A DNA stretch of 64,000 nt from an uncultured Pseudomonadota bacterium (GTDB taxonomy: Bacteria > Myxococcota_A > UBA796 > JAFGLY01), in contig CALDOK010000003.1 in NCBI GenBank assembly GCA_937912125.1, positions 1 through 64,000 of the forward strand, given 5' to 3'. This document shows, piece after piece, positions 32,101 to 40,815 of the stretch (positions within the stretch are counted from its first letter, which is position 1; each line of letters starts with the position of its first letter). The notes beneath the pieces are model-generated. The model had not been told where the DNA came from. It saw only the letters and a program-made list of their open reading frames with translations, and made no database searches. Position numbers and translations under genes: made by a program.

Positions 32101-32713
32101 CATGGAAGCCTGGAGCCGGGTGCTCACACTGGCGCCAGGCCACGCCGAAGCCCTAGAGCAGGTGGTGACCACCGCCCTGACCACGGGCCAACAGGCCCAG
32201 GCCATGCGGGCCGTGGAGCTGGCCCTGGAGCACGCTCCCGACGACCCCCGCGTGCTGGGGATGGTGGTGCTGGTCGACACCCAGACCCGCAGAGATCTGG
32301 GCCGGGCCATGGAGCTGGCCCAGCGCCGTGTCGCCCTCGCGCCCGACAGCCCGGACGCGAAGCTGGACCTCGGCCTGCTGCTGCTGCTTCATGGCCAGGC
32401 CCAGCAGGCCGCGGTGCTGCTGGATGCCCTGTACGCCACCAAGGGGCTCGAGCCGGCTCGAGCCAGCGGGCTGCAGCTGCTGCGCCTGGCCGCGGGCGAG
32501 CCCGTCGCGTTCGTGGCTCCGGATCTCCTGGCCGCGTACGAGGCCCTGCCTGCCGGCGCCACGCTCACGGTACCCTGGAACCTGCTGACCGCCCACGTGG
32601 ACGCCAGCATGGACACCACCCAGGCCGACGCCGTGCTGGCCGTCTTCCACATCCTCACCCAGCCCCGAGACGAGGCCGGACTCCAGCGGCTGCAGCTGCT
32701 GCTCGCCCGCTGA
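29144..32713 (+). CDS. Secreted protein: degenerate trypsin-like domain followed by many TPRs
   Basis: MRWWRLTFLLSSFALARPAWA signal; trypsin-like layout (DDLAVLELL, PGAPVVGDDGVLLGILGA) lacking catalytic His/Ser; TPR motifs such as NLDQAIQAYERALTVYTRDGDPEHWAQTWQRLGQAL. Confidence 0.75.
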   Translation: MRWWRLTFLLSSFALARPAWAAPRDAVARLSGCGSPAIASFVTSWSDASLLAVTTYEAVTGRDGEPCPNPVLVLPGGRGRLLAKVGTRRPADDLAVLELLPGQQPPAGIETLVVADRGSFDAALQGNRAVMVHTDIDDSGAVHARIARLAGADGSGFSIDWLHALTWPWLPGAPVVGDDGVLLGILGAPSDQDAPPRGTGGSIHAFLNLHHDLRRPTPSRRYGIWLARQRGDDDLEEYWRLAKAVRRELNRAGLDPRLWEIRDLGLALDAPQAEVERQAQLLGGSVNASLVVASTWDQGADKVRRHRAMLVRLAREPAIGERPDDAEPTGIGRRRELLVLPTEATSSPRMLAQAVVAMAAADIVQLHPQVQNKPQHSLERARADLLRLRNEHERWRAGMSRSSAVAGLWAREGSATIARLDADLLLALQARVGSESLGPGDTPYAAADRAYLRALEALPRDERPCAWLEVQRLRLDAWLALPEAQRPQAQLETLLDDTGQALLAIPRDACPVDRAMLQRQRGRLLTLRSSPDPEADLREAIAAYEEALGIFSLVAYPQAWARTQLDLGLAWQGLPNPDQAGVLEAAIGAHRSALSMLEPELFPQAWALGQSRLGDALADNPVGDAFENRRRALEAYEQALTVFDPLGEPVLWARTRNGMGAALQGLPWQEPPDHIHQALAAHQDALSVFTRQDHPVDWALTHAWLGNAVRQLPGDQAEARFQGALLGLQRSLEVLEEQGRQRDWAATWIKLGDAWRASPLGDRGANLDQAIQAYERALTVYTRDGDPEHWAQTWQRLGQALREQRSGDRAENLARSVEAFQFALQVQSATGNPIAWEQCQGDLFVAQAWQYALEADNAGPGGVEALQAQGEAALQEALVRQARRLPWSGADLFLEASEHFAQALALEPDRIDLLDGHGLALWYQGRYAEAASAQALLVQQRPDDHQAQRSLELFQLRAQIAANEDDVSAWSRLGAHYQEDGDKAGAMEAWSRVLTLAPGHAEALEQVVTTALTTGQQAQAMRAVELALEHAPDDPRVLGMVVLVDTQTRRDLGRAMELAQRRVALAPDSPDAKLDLGLLLLLHGQAQQAAVLLDALYATKGLEPARASGLQLLRLAAGEPVAFVAPDLLAAYEALPAGATLTVPWNLLTAHVDASMDTTQADAVLAVFHILTQPRDEAGLQRLQLLLAR

Positions 32714-32738
32714 TCCACCAAGCACCCAAGGAGATCCC

Positions 32739-33116
32739 ATGTCCGACTCCATCAGACGCCACGACGCGCGCGCGGTCGCCAGCATGCGGGCTGCTCACCA
32801 GGGCATCAGCGACAACATCCAGTCCCTCGCCGAGGTGCGCCAGGAGCTGGAGATGCTGCGACGGGTGGTGCGCACCATGGTCTACGCACAGGTGAGCGGC
32901 GAGGCCTTGGCCCTGCATGAGGACCCCGTCAGCACCTGGCTGGGCCTGCCCGTCGGGGCCACCCCCGAGCAGGCCATGGAGCGCCTGCTGCGCACCCAGG
33001 CCAAGGTGGTGGGCACCTCGGCCTGCCCCAGCTGCGGCGCCCAGATCCAGGACCTCGAGGGCATCGCCAACGAGCAGTGCCAGTGGTGCGGAGCCCGCCT
33101 CGAGCAGGAAGGATAG
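32739..33116 (+). CDS. Hypothetical protein with C-terminal zinc ribbon
   Basis: ...TSACPSCGAQIQDLEGIANEQCQWCGARLEQEG (CxxC...CxxC). Confidence 0.75.
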   Translation: MSDSIRRHDARAVASMRAAHQGISDNIQSLAEVRQELEMLRRVVRTMVYAQVSGEALALHEDPVSTWLGLPVGATPEQAMERLLRTQAKVVGTSACPSCGAQIQDLEGIANEQCQWCGARLEQEG

Positions 33117-33185
33117 ACTCGTCTCGAATAGGTCCCCACACCCGACCGTCCCAGCGCCGACCTCGCACCCCCGCCTGGAGCCCCC

Positions 33186-33908
33186 ATGTTGACCAGGATC
33201 CTCGCCCTCGCCGCCCTGTTGCTCACCGTCACCCTCGCCCCCATCGACGCCCATGCCCAGCAGGCCGAGGTCCAGCACCTCCAGCAAGCCCTGGACGACC
33301 TCGAGGTGGCCGAGGCCCTGATCCAGGGCAAGGTCACCAACGCCACCCGGGACCAGGCCATGCAGCAGCTGCGTGACGCCCGGGTGCAGATCCAGGCCGT
33401 GCAGGCCGAGCTGATGAAGGCCCACCCGCCCATGCCACCCCAGGGCGGAGCCGCCGTCACCATCACCGAAGGTGCCGGCGGTGCCAGCGGATCGGTGCAG
33501 GTGGGCGGGCCCGGCAGCAGCCTCAGCATCAACCTCACCGTCTCCGACCCCGGCATGCAGGAGCCGCCACCCCCCGTGGTCATCGCCCCTCCCCCTCCCC
33601 CGCCTCCCCTTCAGCCCGCGCCGGTCACCATGCCGCCCGCGGCCTTCGCCACCCTGCGCGGCGCCATCCAGACCGAGTCCTTCAGCGACGGCAAGCTGCG
33701 GGTGCTGCGCAGCGCTCTGGACGCCCACCGGCTCAACGTCCAGCAAGCCGCCCAGCTGCTGCCCCTGTTCGACTTCTCCTCGGACCGGGTCGAGGCCGCC
33801 GTGGCCATCTACCCCCGGCTGGTGGACCCCGAGAACTTCTTCCAGCTCTACGGCGGCTTCGACTTCGAGTCCGACAAGGAAGCCGTGCGCAAGCAGCTGG
33901 GGCTGTAG
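33186..33908 (+). CDS. Secreted DUF4476-like protein
   Basis: Signal peptide MLTRILALAALLLTVTLAPIDAHAQQ; C-term FATLRGAIQTESFSDGKLRVLRSALDAHRLNVQQAAQLLPLFDFSSDRVEAAVAIYPRLVDPENFFQLYGGFDFESDKEAVRKQL. Confidence 0.75.
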   Translation: MLTRILALAALLLTVTLAPIDAHAQQAEVQHLQQALDDLEVAEALIQGKVTNATRDQAMQQLRDARVQIQAVQAELMKAHPPMPPQGGAAVTITEGAGGASGSVQVGGPGSSLSINLTVSDPGMQEPPPPVVIAPPPPPPPLQPAPVTMPPAAFATLRGAIQTESFSDGKLRVLRSALDAHRLNVQQAAQLLPLFDFSSDRVEAAVAIYPRLVDPENFFQLYGGFDFESDKEAVRKQLGL

Positions 33909-33995
33909 CCGCGGACGCTGATCGCGCGCAGCACGCTCCCGCGTTTCGGCGGGGGAGAGAGGGATAGGAGTTCGCCCCCTGTGGACGGAGCCCCC

Positions 33996-35318
33996 ATGTC
34001 TCTCTGGAACCAGACCCCCGAGGCCCTGCGCCTGGCCATGCTCGACACCGGCATCCGCCGCGCCTGGATCGTCACCCTACCGGGCACCCGCGAGGTCCGC
34101 GCCAGCCATCCCCTGTTCGAGCCCATCGCCGCGGCCGTGCAGGCCGACACCCGCGACTACCACGCCCACCAGGGGGTGTTCTTCGAGATCGGCGCTGCCA
34201 GCGGCCACCTGCTAAGCGCCGCGGTGCACAAGACCGTGCGCGGCCAGGCCGCCGGTGGCGTGCGGCTCTGGGTCTACGACGAGGTCCAGGCCTTCGTGCG
34301 GGACGGGCTGCGCCTGGCCCGGGGCATGGGCCACAAGAACGCCCTGGCCGGGCTGTGGTGGGGCGGCGGCAAGGGCGTGGTGGCCCGCCGCGCCGACGTG
34401 GACCACACCGATCCGGCGGTCCGCAGGGCCCTGTACCACGACTACGGCCGCTTCATGACCGGCATCCGCGGCTGCTACGTCACCGCCGAGGACGCCGGCA
34501 CCACCACCGAAGACATGGCGGACGTCTTCGCCACCACCCGCCACACCACCTGCATCCCCGAGCACCTGGGCGGCTCCGGCAACCCCAGCCGGCTCACCGC
34601 CACCGGCGTGGTGGTGGGCATGGAAGCGGCGCTGCACTTCCGGGGCATGGGCGACCTCCGGGGCAAGACCGTGGCCATGCAGGGCCTGGGCAACGTCGCC
34701 CGCTTCATGATCCGCGACCTGGTGGAGCGGGGCGCGGGCCGCATCGTGGGCACCGACGTCGACGCCCGCGCCATCGAGCTCACCCGGGCCATGAACCCCG
34801 ACGCACCCCTCGAGGCCCGGCTGGTGCCCATCGGCGACGCATCGGTGCTGGCCGAGCCCTCCGACATCGTGGCCCCCAACGCCGTGGGCGGCATCCTCAA
34901 CGCCCGCACCATCCCCACCATCCAGGCCCCCATCGTCTGTGGCGCGGCCAACAACCAGCTCGAGGACCACGAGGCCGACGGCCCCGCGCTGCGCGACCGC
35001 GGCGTGCTCTATGCCCCGGACTTCCTGGTCAACCGCATGGGCATCGTGAACTGCGCCAACGAGTGCTACGGCAGCTTCGAGGGCGATCCGGCCATCCTGT
35101 CCCACCTGGACCACGCGTCAGAGCACGGCATCTTCCAGCGCAGCCTGGCCGTGTACCGCCGCGCCCACCTCTCGGGCCGCACCCCGGCGGCCGAGGCCCA
35201 GACCATGGCCGACGAGCTGAGCGACGTGGCGCACCCCATCTGGGGCAACCGCGGCCAGCTCATCATCGACAGCCTGGTGAGCACGGGCTGGGCCGAGCAG
35301 CAGCCGCTCCAGCCCTGA
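33996..35318 (+). CDS. Glu/Leu/Phe/Val dehydrogenase family protein
   Basis: ALAGLWWGGGKGVV (Lys active-site region), TAEDAGTTTEDMADVFATTRHT, GKTVAMQGLGNVARFMIRDLVERGAGRIVGTDVD (Rossmann), GAANNQLE. Confidence 0.88.
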   Translation: MSLWNQTPEALRLAMLDTGIRRAWIVTLPGTREVRASHPLFEPIAAAVQADTRDYHAHQGVFFEIGAASGHLLSAAVHKTVRGQAAGGVRLWVYDEVQAFVRDGLRLARGMGHKNALAGLWWGGGKGVVARRADVDHTDPAVRRALYHDYGRFMTGIRGCYVTAEDAGTTTEDMADVFATTRHTTCIPEHLGGSGNPSRLTATGVVVGMEAALHFRGMGDLRGKTVAMQGLGNVARFMIRDLVERGAGRIVGTDVDARAIELTRAMNPDAPLEARLVPIGDASVLAEPSDIVAPNAVGGILNARTIPTIQAPIVCGAANNQLEDHEADGPALRDRGVLYAPDFLVNRMGIVNCANECYGSFEGDPAILSHLDHASEHGIFQRSLAVYRRAHLSGRTPAAEAQTMADELSDVAHPIWGNRGQLIIDSLVSTGWAEQQPLQP

Positions 35319-35352
35319 TCTGCAGGAGCGGACTCCACGTCCTCCCGCCAGC

Positions 35353-36489
35353 TCAGAACACCAGGCAGTCCCTGGAGAACTCGAGCTGGGTGGCCTGCTC
35401 GGCGGTCAGGGCGTAGGGCTCGCTGCCCTCGCTCAGATCGGCCATGGCCATCCACCCGGTGTTCAGGCCCCACAGCTGGAACATGGCGGCCGAGCCCAGC
35501 TCGGTGATGCCGGGCAGGTAGAACAGGGCCACGGCGTCACCCTGGTAGCAGGCCGAGCCCTCGATGGTGTCGGTGACGGTGAAGCCCCCGCTGCTGTCGC
35601 TGTCCAGGTAGGCCAGGGGCAGCTCCACCGAGGCCCAGAAGTCCGTGTCGATCTCCATGAGGTGGTCAGCATCGGGCTCACCCGAGACGTCCATGGACCA
35701 GCCCGCGCCATCGGCCGGGAACCAGTCGTCGATGTGGTGGGCCGCCACGGGCACGCCCCCAAGGTAGGCGTAGGAGACCAGCGCCGCGCGATGGGAATAC
35801 GAGATGGGGAAGTCCATGGTCCCGCCGATGGTGACCTCGTCCTGCGGCAACAAGGCGGTCTCGAGGGGGATGGCGTCCAGCTCGAAGACCACCGGCATGT
35901 CGCTGTGGCCCGTGCTGTCCATCTGGTAGGCATTCCAGCCAGCGTACAGCCCGATGTGCTCGAAGCCCGCCGGGACCACGCCGTCGAGGTAGATCAGCCA
36001 GGTGGGGCCTACGCCCACGTAGAACTCGTCGTCACCGTGACTCAGATCGCCGTCTTCGTCGAGGTAGAGGGCGGGCAGGTAGAAGGCGGCCATCAACCCC
36101 GGGAACTTGGCCTCGTCCATGGGCAGCAGGTCCACCTCGGGGGGCGCGGCCACGTCCATGGTGACGTCGCCGCCTTCCACCGCGGTGGTGGCCAGGGTCT
36201 CACCCACCAGCCAGGTCTCATCGATGGGGCGGAACCAGGTGAGGTCCAGGGCGGTGCCCTCCCACTCCCCCTCGATCTCGAAGCCCAGGGTGGTGAGATC
36301 GGCGTCGGCGTCACTGTCAGCGTCGCTGTCGGAGTCCGCGTCGGAGTCCGAGTCGGTGTCCGAGTCGGTGTCCGAGTCGGTGTCGGTGTCGGTGTCGCCC
36401 TCGGGCAGATCACCCGTGTCGTCAGGGTCCTTGGGGCAGGCGGTCAGGGCCAGGGCGGTCAGCAGGAGGGCAAGCCAGGTGGTGCGCAT
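35353..36489 (-). CDS. Lipoprotein with D(S/T/A) repeat linker, paralog 1
   Basis: MRTTWLALLLTALALTACPKDPDDTGDLPEGDTDTDTDSDTDSDTDSDSDADSDSDADSDADADLTTLGFEIEGEWEGTALDLTWF...; aligns with the neighbouring ORF. Confidence 0.85.
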   Translation of the reverse strand: MRTTWLALLLTALALTACPKDPDDTGDLPEGDTDTDTDSDTDSDTDSDSDADSDSDADSDADADLTTLGFEIEGEWEGTALDLTWFRPIDETWLVGETLATTAVEGGDVTMDVAAPPEVDLLPMDEAKFPGLMAAFYLPALYLDEDGDLSHGDDEFYVGVGPTWLIYLDGVVPAGFEHIGLYAGWNAYQMDSTGHSDMPVVFELDAIPLETALLPQDEVTIGGTMDFPISYSHRAALVSYAYLGGVPVAAHHIDDWFPADGAGWSMDVSGEPDADHLMEIDTDFWASVELPLAYLDSDSSGGFTVTDTIEGSACYQGDAVALFYLPGITELGSAAMFQLWGLNTGWMAMADLSEGSEPYALTAEQATQLEFSRDCLVF

Positions 36490-36516
36490 AGGGGGTTCCT
36501 CGCAGGGAAGTAAGGA

Positions 36517-37665
36517 TCAGAACGGGCTGCAGAGTGGGGAGATCTCGAGGCTCTGCAGCATGGTGTCGTCCAGGAAGAGGGGCTCGGGGGCGTCGATGCC
36601 GGCCATGGGGGTCCAGCCGGCGCCCACACCCTGCATGTCCATCATGATGGCGGTGCCCAGATCGGTGTGGCCGGGCAGGTAGAGCATCATCACGAACTCG
36701 CCGTCGTAGCAGGGGTAGCCGATCTGGCTGTCTCGCAGGTCGAAGCTGCCACCACCGTCGCGGTCCTGGTAGGCGATGCCCAGCTCGATGGCGATGGGCT
36801 CCTCGTACCAGTGCACCGGCAGGAAGTGGCTGGACTCCGGCGCGCCGGACACCGTGAGGCTCCAGCTGCCGTCCGTGGCCAGGGACAGGTCCTCGTCGTA
36901 GGTATGGCTCAGGCTCGAATCATGGAACCAGGCGTAGGACGCCAGGGCGAAGCGCACTGGATCGATGGGCATGGGGCCGAAGAGGCCACCACCCAGCTCG
37001 ATCTCGTCCCGGGGCCACAGTCCCGCCTGCACCGGGATGTCGTGGATGGAGCCCACCTCGGGGGGCGCACCGCTTCCGCCCAGGTCCACCAGGATGGAGT
37101 TCCAGCCGTCGGCGAAGCCGATGGACTGGTACTCGGGGGTGACCCCCTGCAGGTAGGCCACCCAGGTGGGGCCCGCGGCCACGTAGATCTCGTCCTCGTC
37201 GTGTTCGACGTCGCCGTCGTCGTCCACGTGCAGCGCCGGCATGTACAGCGCGCCGAGCATGCCCGGAGCGTCCTCGTCCAGCACGAACATGTCCTCGGCG
37301 TCAGGTGCGGGCACCCCCACGGTCACCGTGGCGGCGTCGACGCCGGTGGAGGCGATGGTGCTGCCCAGCTCGAAGATCTCGTCACCCATGGTGAACCAAG
37401 TGAGGGACAGCGCGGTGCCCTCGAAGTCCCCCTCGATGGTGAAGGTCAGATCCGTGAGGTCCACGTCGGTGTCGCTGTCCGCGTCGCTGTCCGCGTCGCT
37501 GTCTGCGTCAGTGTCACCGTCGGCATCCGTGTCGGTGTCCGTGTCCGTGTCCGTGTCGCTGTCCGTGTCGCCCTCGGGGGGCGCGGTGTCGTCCTTGTCC
37601 ACAGCGGGTGGGCAACCCAGCAGGGCGAGGGACAGGATGGTGGAAAGAATCACGGTGCTTCGCAT
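36517..37665 (-). CDS. Lipoprotein with D(S/T/A) repeat linker, paralog 2
   Basis: MRSTVILSTILSLALLGCPPAVDKDDTAPPEGDTDSDTDTDTDTDTDADGDTDADSDADSDADSDTDVDLTDLTFTIEGDFEGTALSLTWF...; GGAGGAG SD; start inside the longer tracked ORF 36517-38958. Confidence 0.85.
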   Translation of the reverse strand: MRSTVILSTILSLALLGCPPAVDKDDTAPPEGDTDSDTDTDTDTDTDADGDTDADSDADSDADSDTDVDLTDLTFTIEGDFEGTALSLTWFTMGDEIFELGSTIASTGVDAATVTVGVPAPDAEDMFVLDEDAPGMLGALYMPALHVDDDGDVEHDEDEIYVAAGPTWVAYLQGVTPEYQSIGFADGWNSILVDLGGSGAPPEVGSIHDIPVQAGLWPRDEIELGGGLFGPMPIDPVRFALASYAWFHDSSLSHTYDEDLSLATDGSWSLTVSGAPESSHFLPVHWYEEPIAIELGIAYQDRDGGGSFDLRDSQIGYPCYDGEFVMMLYLPGHTDLGTAIMMDMQGVGAGWTPMAGIDAPEPLFLDDTMLQSLEISPLCSPF

Positions 37666-37836
37666 AGTCTCCTCCAGGGGACGGCGCGGGGCGAGGGCCC
37701 GCTGCGGGCTCACGATAGTATGACCCACGAGCGGGGGGAATGGGAAAAGGGAGTTTTCCTGGGGCGTGCGGATTCCGTAGCGGCAGGCCCGCGCCACCAT
37801 GGGTATGCTGGAGCGCACATGGGACACCCACACACC

Positions 37837-39792
37837 ATGAGGGCTGCGATCCTCACCGCGCTGGTCCTGACTGCGACGCTGTCGCCAGCCTGCCTCGAGT
37901 ATGGCGCCAATCCCACCGACGATGAGCCCCCGGGCGGGGTGGACTCGATGGCTCCGGGGATGGACTCGGAGCCCTGGCTGGAGTTCGTGGAGCTCTGCGA
38001 CGGGCTGGACAACGACGGCGACGGGGTGGCGGACGAAGGCTTCGAAGACGCCGACGGCAACGGGGTGAAGGACTGCCTGGAGTGCAGCACGGAGCAGGCC
38101 GCGGGGGGCACCGTCGCCCTTCGCGACAGCTGCGGGCCGGACTTCGAGTCCGTGGACCCCTGGAACGTGGTGCTGGAGTGGGAGGTGGCGGATCTGGGAG
38201 GGGCCTTCGCCCCCCTGCTGGTGGCCGATCTCGACCAAGACGGTGTCTCCGAGGTCGTCTTCCAGGGCGGCTATGGGGACCTCTCCCACAATGTGCACGC
38301 GCTGGATGGACGCACGGGCAGGCGGGAGTGGAGCTGGCCATCGTCCTGGAGCTACTACGCCGGATTGGCGCTGGTGGACCTCGACCGCGACCGAATCCCC
38401 GAGGTGCTCGCCCACCAGGAAAACGGCCACTACCTCTTGAGCCGCCTCGAGAACGATGGCTCCCACAGCTGGACCGCGACCACCGACTGCGGGAGCGAGG
38501 TCTGCATCCCGACCCCCATCGACATGGACGGTGACGCCATCCCCGAGCTGCTGTCGGGCCGAATGATCTACGATGCCGGGACCGGCTCGGTGAGGGCTGA
38601 CCTGGGCGACCTCGGCGGCGGCGAAGAGGACCTGGCCACAGTGGGAGACATCGACCTGGACGGCTCCCAGGAGCTCGTGCTGGCCGGCTGTGTGTGGGGT
38701 GGTGACCTCACGCGTCGCTGGTGCCGAGCGCGTGAGGCCGCGCCCAATCGGTGCACCGCAGTGCTCCTGCAGGCCGATGACGACCCCGAGGCGGAGATCC
38801 TGTTCTTGGATGACCGCATCGAGATCTACGAACACGACGGCACCCTGCTCATGGACCACACCATCCTCAGCGACACCGTCTACACATCCAGCCCACCCAG
38901 CGTGGCCGACTTCGACGGTGACGGCCAGGTGGAGCTGGTGTTTGGGCTGCCCCTGCACCTGCAGATGAGGGAGCTCGACGGCACCCTGCGCTGGGACGTG
39001 CGCTTGGTGGACGAGACCATGGGCCTAACCACCCCGGTAGGCTTCGACTTCGACGCCGATGGCGCCAGCGAGGTGGTCGTGACCGACATGGACGCGGTGT
39101 ACATCCTCGATGGCCGCACGGGCGTCACCCGCTGGACCAGCACCGAGCACTACAGCCTCACGGTGCTCGACCACCCGGTCATCGCCGACATCGACGCGGA
39201 CGGCTCCGCCGAGATCGTCGTGGGTTCGGGGGTGCACAACGATCTGGTCGATCCCGAGAACACCGAGACCACCTCGATCCGCGTCTTCGGCCACGCCTCC
39301 AACGCCTGGCCCTCCGCTGGCAACCACTGGCCCAGCTACGACTTCCGGGTCACCAACATCGACGAACAAGGCACCCTGAACACCACCCCGCCCTACTCCT
39401 GGCAGGAGTGGAACATGGTGCGCGCACGCCCCGCGGCTGGGGGGCCCCGCCCCAACGCCTCCCTGGCCCTGGTGGACAGCTGCGCCGCGACCTGCGTGGA
39501 CGCCGGCCTGGTGGAGCTGAGCGTCCAGGTGAGCAACGACGGCTGGCACCCCATCGCCGCCGGGCTGGACATCACCCTGTACGCGGAGCGCGATGGCACC
39601 AGGGTCGCCATAGCCAGCACCGCGACCACCACGGACATCCCCCAGGGAACCAGTCACGCCTCCCTGATCCTGCGAGCCCCAGTGAGTGAAACCCGCGGCG
39701 CCACCTTGGTGCTGGCGGTCGATGGGGCCGAGGCCCTGGACGAGTGCGTCGAGTCCGACAACGAGCTGGTGGTGGCCAACCCCTGCCCCTGA
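37837..39792 (+). CDS. Lipoprotein with MopE-like motif, FG-GAP/VCBS-like repeats and C-terminal CARDB-like domain
   Basis: MRAAILTALVLTATLSPACLEYG (or ATG at 37819); ELCDGLDNDGDGVADEGFEDADGNGVKDC; VADLDQDGVSEVVFQGGYG, VADFDGDGQVELVFG, IADIDADGSAEIVVGSG; C-term LVELSVQVSNDGWHPIAAGLDITLYAERDG. Confidence 0.85.
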   Translation: MRAAILTALVLTATLSPACLEYGANPTDDEPPGGVDSMAPGMDSEPWLEFVELCDGLDNDGDGVADEGFEDADGNGVKDCLECSTEQAAGGTVALRDSCGPDFESVDPWNVVLEWEVADLGGAFAPLLVADLDQDGVSEVVFQGGYGDLSHNVHALDGRTGRREWSWPSSWSYYAGLALVDLDRDRIPEVLAHQENGHYLLSRLENDGSHSWTATTDCGSEVCIPTPIDMDGDAIPELLSGRMIYDAGTGSVRADLGDLGGGEEDLATVGDIDLDGSQELVLAGCVWGGDLTRRWCRAREAAPNRCTAVLLQADDDPEAEILFLDDRIEIYEHDGTLLMDHTILSDTVYTSSPPSVADFDGDGQVELVFGLPLHLQMRELDGTLRWDVRLVDETMGLTTPVGFDFDADGASEVVVTDMDAVYILDGRTGVTRWTSTEHYSLTVLDHPVIADIDADGSAEIVVGSGVHNDLVDPENTETTSIRVFGHASNAWPSAGNHWPSYDFRVTNIDEQGTLNTTPPYSWQEWNMVRARPAAGGPRPNASLALVDSCAATCVDAGLVELSVQVSNDGWHPIAAGLDITLYAERDGTRVAIASTATTTDIPQGTSHASLILRAPVSETRGATLVLAVDGAEALDECVESDNELVVANPCP

Positions 39793-39831
39793 TGGGAGTT
39801 CTCCTACGGGCCGGAGGCGTGTCCCCAACTC

Positions 39832-40815
39832 CTACAGAAAATCCGCGATCCGCGCCCGGTTCCGCAGCAGGTGCTCGAGCATGGCCCGCTCACCCCGCCG
39901 CCAGCCCACCGCGTCGGCGCGCCGCTTGGCGAGGGCCCACGGACCGTGGCCCACACCCCCAAGCATGCCCGCCACCGCCGCCAGCCCCGCCCCCGGCGGC
40001 AGCTGGCCGGCCCAGCCCTTGCCGGCCATGGAAGCCCCCGCCATCAGGCCCCAGCGCAGCGCGGTGAAGGCCGGGGCACCCACCAGGACGGTCACGGGCA
40101 GGCTGCGTAGGCCGGCCCGCACCCGGTTGCGCTCCACCCGGTAGACCTTGCGCAGGCTGGCGCGGCCGTAGCTGGCGCCCAGCTCGTGCTCGATGACCGC
40201 GCTGGGCACGTAGCGAAGCTCGCCCCCCGCCCGCACCCAGCGCAGGCTGAGATCCAGGTCTTCGCCGTAGGGCCCCAGGGTGGCGTCGAAGCCCCCCAAG
40301 GCCAGGAAGCGCCCCCGGGGCGCAAGGAAGGCCGCGCCGCTGACGGCTCCCACAGAGCCGGGTTGTTCGAAGGCCTCACCGTCGACACAGGCGCGACCGC
40401 GGGCCTGGTTGTGGCCGTCGGGGAACAAGCCGTGGCCGACATTCTCGATGTGGCCCGGCGAGCCCGCCAGCAGGATGCGCGGCTGGAGCAGGGCGTGGGG
40501 GTGCTGGCCGTGAGCGGCCTGCAGCGCCTGGACAAAGCCTGGACGCGCCACCGTGTCGTCGTTGAGCACCAGCAGCAGATCTCCCGCAGCCACCGCGGCC
40601 CCCAGGTTGACCGCGTGGCCGTAGTGCACCTGCCGACCGGGGCGGAGCACCTCGACCCCCACCAGATCCGGCAGGGGAACCTCACCTGGCTGGCTGACCA
40701 CAACCACGAGGCCCGCCAGCGCAGGCCGCTGGGCCTGGAGGGACCGGACACAGGCGGCCAGCCTCTCGCCCCCCGTGTGGGTGACCACCACCGCCGCGAC
40801 GCTGGGATCAGCCAT
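39832..40815 (-). CDS. Family 2 glycosyltransferase
   Basis: VAAVVVTHTGGERLAACVRSLQAQ...GDLLLVLNDDTVARPGFVQAL...LGGFDATLGPYGEDLDLSLRWVRAG. Confidence 0.88.
   Translation of the reverse strand: MADPSVAAVVVTHTGGERLAACVRSLQAQRPALAGLVVVVSQPGEVPLPDLVGVEVLRPGRQVHYGHAVNLGAAVAAGDLLLVLNDDTVARPGFVQALQAAHGQHPHALLQPRILLAGSPGHIENVGHGLFPDGHNQARGRACVDGEAFEQPGSVGAVSGAAFLAPRGRFLALGGFDATLGPYGEDLDLSLRWVRAGGELRYVPSAVIEHELGASYGRASLRKVYRVERNRVRAGLRSLPVTVLVGAPAFTALRWGLMAGASMAGKGWAGQLPPGAGLAAVAGMLGGVGHGPWALAKRRADAVGWRRGERAMLEHLLRNRARIADFL

Noticed and set aside
36667-37818. N-terminal ~384 codons of the 1041-aa plus ORF
   Set aside because: Antisense to the second D(S/T)-repeat lipoprotein; the real protein starts at 37819 or 37837 with a lipoprotein signal.
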